A stretch of 64,000 nucleotides of DNA, taken from positions 62,001 to 126,000 of the forward strand of contig DHNY01000010.1 in NCBI GenBank assembly GCA_002409625.1, written 5' to 3'. The translations under genes were made by a program, and so were the position numbers. This DNA comes from Anaerolineaceae bacterium UBA5404. GTDB lineage: Bacteria; Chloroflexota; Anaerolineae; Anaerolineales; Anaerolineaceae. Shown here in pieces: positions 53,582-62,357 of this stretch (position 1 is its first letter; every line of letters begins with the position of its first letter). Under the pieces are notes generated by a model that saw only the letters and a list, made by a program, of their open reading frames with translations, made no database searches and was not told the DNA's origin.

Positions 53582-55834
53582 TTAGTTTACAACCAGGGGA
53601 GGTGCTGAAGCCAGAGGCAGCTGAATGCCCCCACGCTGGCTCCATTCCAGCATCAGTTTTGGGTCAATACCAAAGGGCAACAAAACTGCTGCACCGGCTT
53701 TGGCCAAGAGCTCTATATACTTCCTTTTATTAATCCGCGCTCGGTCTGGCTTGCCACCCAGCTCCCAGGGAAAAACATCCGGCATCCCCTTGGTGTACAC
53801 AAAGCGCACACGCTGGCCGGGCTTAATCGTCATCCCGACTGCTTCCATTTGTCTGGCTGCCCGCACCGCTGGGGTGGCTGCCTTATAAGCCTCCAGAGCA
53901 TAACTAACCTTGCCATTGATCACCAGCCCACTCACCTCCACCTGATCATTTTTAAGCGCGTTTAAAGCCAGTTCATACAGGCAAAAAGCTTCATGCAAGC
54001 ATTCCTCGAGCTCGCGCCTTGTTTTCGCCTTGCCCAGGATGCGTATCATTTCCTTTTGCACGCTGGCAACCCAGGGTGGCGTATCCCGTCGACGCGATTC
54101 GATGCCCCGCAGTTTTATTTCGCCACTTTGAAAGACGCCAAAATAGCGATTGGCGATGGGAATACGGCTATCCACCTTGGATGGCAAAAAAGAAACCCAA
54201 CGGTAGATGCCGTCCAGATTAATGGCTAATCCGGTACGTTCGTTGATACGCGTGATTACATCGCTGAAGTGTTCAGGGCGGTTGCAGCCCTTTTTCTTAA
54301 TCCACAAGGCATCGACATACATGTGCAAAACCTCAAAACCCTCCTCTTCGGCGACTTCTTTGGCACGTAAAAGCACCTCACGTCCGCCTTTGGTGACCGC
54401 TTCATGGGCTTCAATGCGCCCATAACGCGCGTTTTTGTAGCCTAAAAAGCCAAAACACACCACCAAGAGCCATTTGAGCGCGTTGGCACGCTCTTTTAGC
54501 ACGGCAACCAAGGGATGATCCGGTGGATATTCGCGGGTTTTCATTTTGATGGCAACGCGCTTGTTATATAGAGGCTCAAGCGTGGCTGGCACAACACCGA
54601 GCTCGTGGCTGGCAGGCTCGAGCACGTCTGGCAGGGGCACCTCCGGCGAGATGTTTCCTTTGACGATGATTGCCGGGTACATTGAAATGAAGTCGACCTG
54701 TGCCACGTCGGTGTGCAGACCAACTTTGGGTTGATAAACCATGCCACCGCGGTCTGCTTGAATGAGGTCCATACCGGTTTTGAAAGCTTCCACCTGGCGC
54801 TTTTGATAGGGCACCAGGATGTCGCGTTGGAGCGCGGTGATGACCTGCATGGCAGAAATACCCTGGCCGGGGGAAACGCGCGCGGCTTTTTCGATGGGCA
54901 GGGTGGTAACCCTCGCCATCTCCAGTGTGCCGGCCAGGCTGTAATCTGACCACATCATAGCGGATTTTCGGTCCACGTGGCAGCGCCCAAACAGATGCGC
55001 TTCCTCCGGACGAAAAATGATGTGACCATAGGAGAAGTAAGTGGTCTCTTTTTGCCAGCGCACTGGACGGCTGGTGTCGCGGTTGAGATCAAGGCGGATG
55101 CCTCGTTTCTCTGACTCAGAGATCAAAAATGGAATAAGCCAACTGTCACCCCAATCGGTGACGAGGATATCGGGGTTGTAGTCTTGAATGGTTTCATGCA
55201 GGATGCTCAAAAAGCCACCGTGCGCGTCCAGTGGGATTTGCGCGTGAAATCGATCTGAGCGGACAAAAAAGCTGGTCGCTTTGCCACGGGCAGGGTCGCA
55301 GTTTGGGGATATTTCCATCACGCGAAGAGGTGGTAGCGCTGGCAAAATGTCCCATCGGCTGTTGAGCGTTTGGATATCTTGGATTTGCCCAGTTTCATCC
55401 ACCTGAAGCTCACATAAAGCCAGTGGAAAAGCGCCATAACGTGCCAGGTAGCGTGTGCCAATGGTGAGGTCGGTATCATACCAAGTGAGGTCGTTAAACG
55501 CGTCTTCCAAATCACGAAAGATTTGGGTTTGATGCGCGGGGCTATCAACTTCCACTTTTAAAACGTCAACCATTTCATCAAGGAAAACATCTTGTTTTTG
55601 CGTGCGGCTAAGATTAATGACGCCTTTTTGTTTGGCAAGGTGTTTCCAAAGCGCGCGCAGGCGATGGTTTTCACCGGCGGCATAGAAACTGACCGGAAAA
55701 GCCTGTTTGAAGCAAACCCGGCTGTCATCTTGCTCGGAAATAAACCACAATTTGAGCCCGTCCTGCTTATCGAGGTAAATGTCTAAAAGCCAACCACGAA
55801 AGAGGCGCAGCTTTTTGTCTTCGGTTTTGTTCAT
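53582..55834 (-). CDS. Family-B DNA polymerase, PolB2-like, exonuclease motifs degenerate
   Basis: The 750-residue protein has polymerase motif A VDFISMYP (Asp ~381), motif B K-x-WLLVVCFGFLGYKNARYG (~454-472) and motif C YVDALW (Asp ~508), where the canonical YGDTDS second Asp is absent. The exonuclease domain (~165-310) lacks clear DxE and YxxxD acids (VMEISPN; TDWGDSW; YSLAGTLE), so no proofreading is expected. These traits match the PolB2 group, which in Sulfolobus (Dpo2) is damage-induced and mutagenic (from memory). It overlaps the 179-residue gene by 4 bases (ATGA) and is the last gene of a LexA-box operon. Confidence 0.88.
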   Translation of the reverse strand: MNKTEDKKLRLFRGWLLDIYLDKQDGLKLWFISEQDDSRVCFKQAFPVSFYAAGENHRLRALWKHLAKQKGVINLSRTQKQDVFLDEMVDVLKVEVDSPAHQTQIFRDLEDAFNDLTWYDTDLTIGTRYLARYGAFPLALCELQVDETGQIQDIQTLNSRWDILPALPPLRVMEISPNCDPARGKATSFFVRSDRFHAQIPLDAHGGFLSILHETIQDYNPDILVTDWGDSWLIPFLISESEKRGIRLDLNRDTSRPVRWQKETTYFSYGHIIFRPEEAHLFGRCHVDRKSAMMWSDYSLAGTLEMARVTTLPIEKAARVSPGQGISAMQVITALQRDILVPYQKRQVEAFKTGMDLIQADRGGMVYQPKVGLHTDVAQVDFISMYPAIIVKGNISPEVPLPDVLEPASHELGVVPATLEPLYNKRVAIKMKTREYPPDHPLVAVLKERANALKWLLVVCFGFLGYKNARYGRIEAHEAVTKGGREVLLRAKEVAEEEGFEVLHMYVDALWIKKKGCNRPEHFSDVITRINERTGLAINLDGIYRWVSFLPSKVDSRIPIANRYFGVFQSGEIKLRGIESRRRDTPPWVASVQKEMIRILGKAKTRRELEECLHEAFCLYELALNALKNDQVEVSGLVINGKVSYALEAYKAATPAVRAARQMEAVGMTIKPGQRVRFVYTKGMPDVFPWELGGKPDRARINKRKYIELLAKAGAAVLLPFGIDPKLMLEWSQRGGIQLPLASAPPLVVN

Positions 55835-56370
55835 GGCGATTCCTCAAAATCATCGTAGCAAACTGAGGGCTGATTGCTTAGCCCGGCGATTTGGTGACGC
55901 CGGGCAATCTTTGCTTGTGTGCTTTGCTTTTTATTGGCCCTGTTTGTTTCAGCTTTGTTCTCAGGCTTGTTTTCTTGATCCGCGCCTGAGAGGCTTGCCA
56001 AGTGCGTAATGCTCAAACTGGTATCTGCGCTTTGTGTGCTGGCTTGCACGGCGGTAAAAGTGGCATCCAGCAGGGCGATAAAACGCTCTTCTTTGCTGGC
56101 ATCCAGTTCTTCTTTCGGGTCGATTCCGCCATTTAGGGCTCGCTGTGTGGCTTTGAGTTGTTTGTAAACCTCCAAAAGAATGGCAATCAGGTACATGTCC
56201 AAGGGATAAAGATTTGAGGCGTAAGAAGCTTCTGCCAAATGCAGGCGTGAGAGCACCAAAAGCTCGTCCAAAAGGATTTGGTCCTCTTTACGTAAGGCGC
56301 GTTTGAAGCGGTTTAGCGCGGCTTCTTCTTGCTGCCAGGTTTGGGTAATTGATGCAATTGTGCGTCCCAT
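55831..56370 (-). CDS. Small helical protein of the PolB cassette
   Basis: The 179-residue protein is not a recognised family. Residues 1-~110 are helical and Leu/Ala/Gln/Glu-rich (EEAALNRFKRALRKEDQILLDELL; split by natural turns), and residues ~110-179 are polar and probably disordered, ending DDFEESP. Its place between a RecA-like and a PolB gene, with an ATGA overlap to polB, matches the small PolB2-proximal protein of archaeal cassettes by position. It probably acts as a polymerase accessory subunit (inference). Confidence 0.6.
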   Translation of the reverse strand: MGRTIASITQTWQQEEAALNRFKRALRKEDQILLDELLVLSRLHLAEASYASNLYPLDMYLIAILLEVYKQLKATQRALNGGIDPKEELDASKEERFIALLDATFTAVQASTQSADTSLSITHLASLSGADQENKPENKAETNRANKKQSTQAKIARRHQIAGLSNQPSVCYDDFEESP

Positions 56371-56397
56371 ATTTGCCTCTACATCTTTTAGTGGCTT

Positions 56398-56964
56398 TTA
56401 GGCAAACAAACTGCCTTGCAAGTTCTGAGCGGCTGATAAGGGCAGCGGCTCTTCCCAGCAGAAATCGGCGCGTTCTCGCAGAGCGTCCAGGAGCACTTCG
56501 CGCTCGTGAGCGATGGGCGGGATGGGTTTGGCGCTGATGACCACAGGAACATGTTTGCTGAGCGCGTTTAGACAGTCCAGGCTACGCTGAAAAAGGCGTT
56601 GCGCGTCTTTAAGTTCCAGATCTTCATCAAGAAAGGTGGGTAAAAGATCTAAAACGAGCAAGGCTTCGGTGGGTGGCGCGGCAAGAACAGCTTCAAACAT
56701 CGCCAGGCTTTGATAGCCGGTAAAAGCGCGTGAAAGACGGATATTGTTTAGCGCGCCGACCGGATCATGCGTAAATAAGCGCACATGACGTGCTACAGCG
56801 TACATGTTTGAACGATTGCCACAATCCAGCACGGTTACAGTTTGGCGCAGGCATAGCGCGGCGGTGAGCTCGAGCATTTTATCGGCTAAAGCGTGCTGCC
56901 CAATCAGGACGAACATTTTGGTCTCCAGCGGGACGCTGAATGGCGCAAGACTTTGCGTTTTCAT
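56398..56964 (-). CDS. RecA/RadA-like protein without Walker A (ImuA-like), PolB cassette
   Basis: The 188-residue protein begins 6 bases after the -10 of an SOS-type promoter. It has a RecA-fold pattern: a first strand MFVLIGQHALADK where the P-loop GxxxxGKT should be but is missing, VLDCGNRSNMYAVARHV, a Walker-B-like strand LLVLDLLPTFLDED, and VVISAKPIPP. So it likely cannot bind ATP in the usual way, similar to ImuA/SulA-like and archaeal inactive RadA proteins. It is separated from the 179-residue gene by 27 bases. Confidence 0.7.
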   Translation of the reverse strand: MKTQSLAPFSVPLETKMFVLIGQHALADKMLELTAALCLRQTVTVLDCGNRSNMYAVARHVRLFTHDPVGALNNIRLSRAFTGYQSLAMFEAVLAAPPTEALLVLDLLPTFLDEDLELKDAQRLFQRSLDCLNALSKHVPVVISAKPIPPIAHEREVLLDALRERADFCWEEPLPLSAAQNLQGSLFA

Positions 56965-56970
56965 GTCCTA

Positions 56971-56999
56971 AGTATATAGAACATTCGTTCTAATGTCAA
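56971..56999 (-). promoter_or_regulatory. SOS-type promoter of the PolB cassette with embedded LexA box
   Basis: Minus strand: -35 TTGACA (56994-56999), 17-bp spacer, -10 TATACT (56971-56976), then TAGGAC and ATG 56964. The palindrome TAGAAC-N4-GTTCTA (56977-56992) fills the spacer and contains GAAC-N4-GTTC, the core of the Gram-positive type LexA site. A bound repressor would fully block the promoter. The mRNA is predicted to be leaderless. Confidence 0.85.
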
Positions 57000-57114
57000 G
57001 TGAAAAGACAGTTTTTTGTCTCTTTATTTTGGGTGCTTAATAGGTTTTGTCAGATAAGCAATGCGACTTGGGTATAATAGCGGCTGAAATTATCTGAGGT
57101 AATAATGGTGATTT

Positions 57115-57546
57115 ATGGCAATTAAAAATCAAGAATCGGGCACAATCTTGCGCAATCGTTTGTCGCGCAGTATTGTGTTGGCGATTCGGCTGTTGATGGA
57201 GCAGGGAGCTCCTGGTGTTGAAAGTTTGGATAAGGTCGCTTTTGTGGTTTTGGCATTGAACAAGATTAGCGAGTCGGTGGATCTGAGTGCCACAGCCTGG
57301 GAAAAGCGTGACTATTGGGTCAAGGCAGATGCTTTTCGCATGGAATGGGAATGGACGACGAACAGCGCGAAAGGTTTACACGCCGCGCTTTTGGCAGAAA
57401 ACTGGCAGCAAATTGCGTCAGAATTGATTGTAGTGGGTCAAAAACTCCATAAAGTGCAGATTTCGCCTAAGAATCGTATTGGCGAGCCTTGGGTGGGGGC
57501 TTGGGAAGCTTTACAAAAGCAAGACGCTAACAAACAGGCTGGTTAA
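57115..57546 (+). CDS. Hypothetical protein divergent from the PolB cassette
   Basis: The 143-residue protein is not recognised: helical, Trp-rich (WEKRDYWVKADAFRMEWEW), no membrane segment and no catalytic motif. The -10 TATAAT at 57073-57078 lies 36 bases before the start; the RBS is weak (GAGGT 14 bases upstream). It is divergent from the SOS cassette and shares the 150-base region containing the LexA box, but its own promoter is ~80 bases from it, so SOS control is uncertain. Confidence 0.65.
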   Translation: MAIKNQESGTILRNRLSRSIVLAIRLLMEQGAPGVESLDKVAFVVLALNKISESVDLSATAWEKRDYWVKADAFRMEWEWTTNSAKGLHAALLAENWQQIASELIVVGQKLHKVQISPKNRIGEPWVGAWEALQKQDANKQAG

Positions 57547-58032
57547 AAGCAGTTCTAAGGTCTCTCATAGTTTTCTGGCTTGGAAACATAAGTTTTTACA
57601 CGCGCTGGCACCAGTCGCTCTGTGTTTTTTCAACCCTCAACATTCTGTTCGTTCGAGATTAGCTTTAGAAATGGCGTCTGTAAATTTGCAACCAAATTAA
57701 CCAGCGTTTATTCTAGCTTGAGTTAGTGGGGGATTAGATAAAAAGGTTATGATGATCGCGGGCGAGTAAAATTAAGCTCATGGTTATGATAAGTATCATT
57801 ATCACAAGCATTGCTAACGAGAAAGTGATCCTCTTTGCAATGATGCCCCACTCATTTTATTGAAAAACAGTACTACTTCTTCTTGTTTCATTGTTTTGCT
57901 AACAAGCTCTCTTGTCGGTTCTGTTCAATATTTGTCAACTCATCTTGCTTGTTTCGGTTTCGGTCGTTAGCTCAGACCGCTAATGAATAATAGGAATACG
58001 CGTTCAATTAGCATATAGCATATAATAAACAC
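57547..58032. other. Gene-free stretch of 486 bases
   Basis: There is no open frame of normal size. It contains a possible 25-codon minus-strand ORF (57734-57811) coding for one hydrophobic helix (MLVIMILIITMSLILL), without a convincing RBS, and a short inverted repeat TTAGC-N7-GCTAA at 57968-57984 upstream of the recombinase gene. I see no other structure. Confidence 0.5.
58021..58032 (+). promoter_or_regulatory. -10 box six bases before the recombinase start (predicted leaderless)
   Basis: TATAAT at 58021-58026, AAACAC, then ATG 58033. No RBS and no strong -35. Confidence 0.55.
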
Positions 58033-59013
58033 ATGAGTGCAGAATCTTCAACGATCTTACAAACCATAGAAGCTTACCTGGACGCAGTAACCCTTTCACG
58101 CAGTGAAAACACTGCCCGCACTTACCGCAACGCGATGGCTATGTTTGCAGAGATTTTGGCTATCCATAAGCTAGAACCGGACAAAACCGCTCTTGATTTG
58201 CTCAAAGAAGACGCAATCATTTGGATGGCAAACGCTCTTAAAGACTTTTCGCCTGCCACAGAACAGGTTTATTTGACCGCAACAGTAGGACTATACGAAT
58301 ACATTGCTGGCGAAAACCTGGCAAATGTCAATCTCCCACGTGTCAGACTGCTTATAAAACAGCGTGCTCGTCGTCCGGGTATCCGCCTACCCCAGTTTCC
58401 CAAGCATGATATTGAAAAAATACTAAACTACGCGCAAAACATGCATAAAACCGAGGTAAAAGACGATAGTTTGCACTTGATTGCTTATCGGGATCGCGCT
58501 TTTTTGCTCACTTTGGCGGATACAGGTCTTCGTGTTCATGAGGCATGCAACTTGCGCCGTGGAGATATTGACTGGTTAGAAAGTCGTGCCATTATCATTG
58601 GTAAAGGCAACAAAGAAGCGATTACACGGTTTTCCAAGCGTAGTTTACAAGCTTGTAAGGATTATCTTGGCCAGCGAGCTACTTTAGATGGCAACAGTGG
58701 CAGACCTTTGGCGTCTTTACCCCTTTTTGCACGCCATGATCGTGGTGCAGGCACTAAAGTTAAACCAATTTCAACTACGACCGGGCGTGAGATAGTCAAT
58801 CAAGCTGTTCTTCAAGTCATTGGACCGGAAGCCGTTGGAACAATTACGCCGCATAGTTTTCGACACTATTTTGTGACCACCATTTTAGTAAGTTCTGGTA
58901 ACCTAAAGCTCGCACAGGAACTTGCCAGACATACCAATATCGCCGTAACGCAGCGCTATTCCCATCTTAGTGATGACGAATTAGACCAAAAATATCAAGA
59001 AATCTTCGATTAA
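58033..59013 (+). CDS. Tyrosine recombinase (XerC/XerD-like)
   Basis: The 326-residue protein has an N-terminal SAM-like DNA-binding domain (SENTARTYRNAMAMFAEIL) and a catalytic domain with Arg in DTGLRVHEACNL, Lys in GKGNKEA, HSFRHYF (H-x-x-R), and LARHTNIAVTQRYSHL with the second His and the nucleophile Tyr. All catalytic residues are there. It may be the chromosome-dimer XerC/D-type enzyme or a lone integrase; no att or dif site is evident here. Its mRNA is predicted to be leaderless. Confidence 0.9.
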   Translation: MSAESSTILQTIEAYLDAVTLSRSENTARTYRNAMAMFAEILAIHKLEPDKTALDLLKEDAIIWMANALKDFSPATEQVYLTATVGLYEYIAGENLANVNLPRVRLLIKQRARRPGIRLPQFPKHDIEKILNYAQNMHKTEVKDDSLHLIAYRDRAFLLTLADTGLRVHEACNLRRGDIDWLESRAIIIGKGNKEAITRFSKRSLQACKDYLGQRATLDGNSGRPLASLPLFARHDRGAGTKVKPISTTTGREIVNQAVLQVIGPEAVGTITPHSFRHYFVTTILVSSGNLKLAQELARHTNIAVTQRYSHLSDDELDQKYQEIFD

Positions 59014-59070
59014 TCGCACTATAATGGTATTATTAGCCCTTAATGAAATTGAACATTTTAGAGGTTCGTG

Positions 59071-61191
59071 ATGACTGAATTTCGTATTAAGTCCCACCCT
59101 ATTCTCGACACAACTGAAAACGCCGTTATTCCATTCTTTTGGAAATCTGAACAGCTTTTTGCGCGTCCAAACGAGATGATTTCTTCAGCTTTGATGGCAA
59201 ATGGCATCAGCATTTTTAGCCATCATCCGATTGATAAAAGCGCCCAGGGTATTTTTTGCGCGAATGGACAATGCGCTCAATGCCTGGTTATTGCTGATGA
59301 TATTCCGGTGAAATCCTGTATGACTCCGGTTCGGGCAGGCATGCGTGTTGAACCCGCTGAAGGACTGCCCACCCTACCCCAAGTAGTAACGGAAACGGCT
59401 TATGTCGAACCGGTCATTCCAGTCACTGAACCCGAAGTATTGATTATTGGTGCCGGTCCGGCTGGTTTATCTGCAGCAATTGAGTTGGGCAAACTAGGCA
59501 TCAATTGCTTGCTCATCGATGATAAAAACCACTTAGGTGGCAAACTTGTGCTACAGACACATCGCTTTTTTGGATCAACTGAAGCCGTTTTTGCTGGTAG
59601 CCGAGGTACAGAAATTGCCAAAAAGCTTGAAGCCACAGTGCGCGCTCTACCCTCGGTTGAAATATGGACAAGCGCGATTGCGGTTGGCGTTTTTGCTGAC
59701 CATAAAGTAGGGGTTTTCAGAGATGATAAGCAATACGAACTTGTAAAGCCCAAAGTTTTACTTGTTGCTACGGGTGCGCGGGAAAAAAGTTTAACCTTTT
59801 CCGGGAACACTTTGCCAGGCGTTTATGGCGCGGGTGCGTTCCAAACCTTGGTTAATCGCGATTTAGTGAAGCCTTGTGAGAATTTGTTTGTCATTGGCGG
59901 TGGCAATGTCGGTTTAATTGCTGCTTACCATGCCATACAAGCTGGCATTCACGTTGCCGGCTTGGTTGAAGCTGCCCCTAAATGTGGTGGTTATAAAGTT
60001 CATATGGATAAACTGGTTCGATCAGGTGTCCCCATTTACACCTCACACACAGTCTTAGAAGCTTTGGGCGACGAACATGTTAAGCAAGTTGTCATCGCTC
60101 AGGTTGATGAACATTTTCAGGCAATAAAAGGTACTGAGCAGCTATATGACTGTGACACGGTTTTGATTGCGGTTGGACTGGATCCGGTGGATGAGTTTTA
60201 TAAAAAAGCTAAAGAATTAGGCTTTAATGTACATGCAGCCGGCGATGCTGAATCCATTGCGGAAGCCAGCGCGGCTATTTTTTCCGGCAAAATTGCTGGG
60301 GTCAACATTGCCCGCGACTTAGGCTATGACACCGATGCCGATACAGAAGAATGGCAAAAGCTTGAAGACATCCTCAGTTCGCGACCTGGTGATGTTGTCA
60401 AACCACTTGAGGCATTTCCACTTGAGGGCATGTATCCAATTATGCACTGTACACAGGAAATTCCATGTAATCCTTGTTCAACCGTTTGTCCTAAAAAATT
60501 AATCCAAGTGGATGACGTGGATATACGCCATTTGCCCCATTATGAGCGGGCAACAGATGAGCAATGCATCAACTGTGCGCGTTGTGTTGCGGTTTGTCCT
60601 GGTTTGGCGGTGAGTATTGTTGATTTTAGACAACAAGATGGCACTGCATTGGTCAGTTTGCCCTACGAACAAGACCCAGAAAAGATAAAAATCGGCGATT
60701 TGATTGAAGTTACAGGTACCGAAGGCATGCCTATTGGCAAATTTCCAATCAAACAAATTCGAAAAATTGCTGGTTACCGTGATGGCACCCTGGTTGTAAC
60801 CGTCCAGGCACCGGCTGAACTTGCCACCGAAATGTCTGGTTTCCGTATTATCGAAAGCTCTGAACCGAAGCCTTTTGAGCTTGAATCGGATTTATTAGAG
60901 AACCTTGCCGATTCTGCCTATATCTGCCGGTGTGAGCGCGTTACTGTGGGTCAAATTCGCCAGCTCATACGCGAAGGTGTGCGCGATATCAATCAAATTA
61001 AGGCTGTGTCCAAGGCCAGCATGGGTGCCTGTGGCGGAAAAACTTGCTTAAACCTGATTAAGCGCCTCTTCCACAGCGAAGGTGTTAGCTTGGAAGAGGT
61101 CACCGAAACGGCTATCCGACCTGTTTTTGTTGAGGTTCCAATGAGTGTTTTGGCTAATTTATCTGGCGTGAAGGAAGAAACACATGACTAG
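59071..61191 (+). CDS. Fused FAD/NAD oxidoreductase with [2Fe-2S] and 2x[4Fe-4S] domains (HcnA/HcnB-like)
   Basis: The start at ATG 59071 follows GAGGT by five bases (706 residues). Domain order: a [2Fe-2S] domain of the SoxA/HcnA type (C-x4-C-x2-C in FCANGQCAQC plus KSC), an FAD-binding GAGPAGLSAAIEL (~130), an NAD-type GGGNVGLIAAYHA (~275), a two-cluster ferredoxin (CTQEIPCNPCSTVCP and CINCARCVAVCPG, ~470-515), and a C-terminal BFD-like [2Fe-2S] domain (CRCERVTVGQIRQ plus CGGKTC). HcnA and HcnB are separate in cyanide synthase and proline/hydroxyproline dehydrogenases; here they are fused with an extra ferredoxin. It overlaps the HcnC-like gene by 8 bases. Confidence 0.88.
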   Translation: MTEFRIKSHPILDTTENAVIPFFWKSEQLFARPNEMISSALMANGISIFSHHPIDKSAQGIFCANGQCAQCLVIADDIPVKSCMTPVRAGMRVEPAEGLPTLPQVVTETAYVEPVIPVTEPEVLIIGAGPAGLSAAIELGKLGINCLLIDDKNHLGGKLVLQTHRFFGSTEAVFAGSRGTEIAKKLEATVRALPSVEIWTSAIAVGVFADHKVGVFRDDKQYELVKPKVLLVATGAREKSLTFSGNTLPGVYGAGAFQTLVNRDLVKPCENLFVIGGGNVGLIAAYHAIQAGIHVAGLVEAAPKCGGYKVHMDKLVRSGVPIYTSHTVLEALGDEHVKQVVIAQVDEHFQAIKGTEQLYDCDTVLIAVGLDPVDEFYKKAKELGFNVHAAGDAESIAEASAAIFSGKIAGVNIARDLGYDTDADTEEWQKLEDILSSRPGDVVKPLEAFPLEGMYPIMHCTQEIPCNPCSTVCPKKLIQVDDVDIRHLPHYERATDEQCINCARCVAVCPGLAVSIVDFRQQDGTALVSLPYEQDPEKIKIGDLIEVTGTEGMPIGKFPIKQIRKIAGYRDGTLVVTVQAPAELATEMSGFRIIESSEPKPFELESDLLENLADSAYICRCERVTVGQIRQLIREGVRDINQIKAVSKASMGACGGKTCLNLIKRLFHSEGVSLEEVTETAIRPVFVEVPMSVLANLSGVKEETHD

Positions 61192-62344
61192 TTCAAACAT
61201 TTTTGATGTCATCATTGCGGGTGCAGGTTCAATTGGTGTGCCTTCTGCCTATTATCTTGCCAAAGCTGGTTTCAAAGTCTTGGTTATTGACCCACTCCCG
61301 AGCAATGGGCAAGGATCTAACAAACATGCCATTGGCGGTGTGAGGGCAACCCATACTAACCTCGCAAAAATAAATATCAGCCGAAAATCTATTGACATTT
61401 TGTCTAACTGGCAAGAAGAATATGGCGAAAACATCGAATGGCGCTCTGGTGGATATAGTTTTGTGGCTTACGATGAACCAACCAAGAAGACCTTACAGGA
61501 GATTGTAGATTTCCAGCAAGGCTTGAACTTGAATATCCGTTGGCTGGAAAGAGATGAAATGCTGTCCATTGCGCCGGATTTAAACCCGAGCGGTCTTTTA
61601 GGTGGAACAAACGCGCCCGAAGATGGTTATGCTTCACCTTTGAAAGTGAGTTACGCTTTTTATCGTAAGGCACTTGAGGCAGGAGCTAAATTCCATTTTA
61701 ATGAACGTGTTATCGCGGTTCAGCAATCCGGCGGTCGGGTTGAGGGTGTTCAGACGGATAAAGGCAGTTACGCTTGTAAGTTTGTGATCGATGCCGCGGG
61801 TTCATGGTCTTCTGAAATCTCAAAATGTGTTGGCATTGATTTACAAGTTCGTCCTGAAACGCATCAAGCCGGCATCACTGAAGCTGTTGCACCAATGCTG
61901 GAAACAATGATTATTGATTTGCGGCCTCGTCCGGGCTCCAGTAACTTTTACTTTTATCAGCATCCAACTGGCAAAGTCATCTTTTGTGTTACGCCAGAAC
62001 CATCTATCATCGCTTTTGATGAAGATGATACCAGTGATTTTTTGCCACATGCAGCCCAACGGTTGATAGAAACCATGCCACGCTTGGCAAATATCCGCAT
62101 CCGTCGTACCTGGCGTGGAACTTACCCCATGACACCTGATGGCAATCCGATTTTTGGAGAATTTCCTGGCTTGGATGGTTTTATTCATGCCACCGGCACC
62201 TGTGGTCAGGGTTTTATGCTTGGTCCGGGTATGGGATGGTACCTTAAGAGTTTGCTTACAAAGACTTTATCTGAGAATGAAAAAGACTGTCTTTATTCTC
62301 TGCGTCTTGACCGTGATTATTCTATGCCAGAAAAGTTAATGTAA
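61184..62344 (+). CDS. FAD-dependent amine/amino-acid dehydrogenase (DAO family, HcnC/SoxB-like)
   Basis: The 386-residue protein starts with FDVIIAGAGSIGVPSAYYLA (dinucleotide-binding motif) and includes the DAO-family regions KHAIGGVRATHTN, WRSGGYSFVA and ATGTCGQGFMLGPGMG near the C-terminus. It is the likely catalytic subunit oxidising an amino acid or amine (glycine, sarcosine, proline or hydroxyproline type), passing electrons to the fused partner upstream. Its start overlaps the partner's stop, so both are made together. Substrate unknown. Confidence 0.88.
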   Translation: MTSSNIFDVIIAGAGSIGVPSAYYLAKAGFKVLVIDPLPSNGQGSNKHAIGGVRATHTNLAKINISRKSIDILSNWQEEYGENIEWRSGGYSFVAYDEPTKKTLQEIVDFQQGLNLNIRWLERDEMLSIAPDLNPSGLLGGTNAPEDGYASPLKVSYAFYRKALEAGAKFHFNERVIAVQQSGGRVEGVQTDKGSYACKFVIDAAGSWSSEISKCVGIDLQVRPETHQAGITEAVAPMLETMIIDLRPRPGSSNFYFYQHPTGKVIFCVTPEPSIIAFDEDDTSDFLPHAAQRLIETMPRLANIRIRRTWRGTYPMTPDGNPIFGEFPGLDGFIHATGTCGQGFMLGPGMGWYLKSLLTKTLSENEKDCLYSLRLDRDYSMPEKLM

Positions 62345-62351
62345 GTTGTAG

Positions 62352-62357
62352 TATAGT
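62352..62357 (+). promoter_or_regulatory. -10 box before relA/spoT
   Basis: TATAGT, nine bases before ATG 62367 with no RBS between, so the mRNA would be nearly leaderless. No clear -35. Confidence 0.45.

Noticed and set aside
58033..59013. Integron or mobile island around the tyrosine recombinase
   Set aside because: No attC-like hairpins, no direct repeats flanking, no cargo genes of foreign composition; neighbours are ordinary chromosomal genes.
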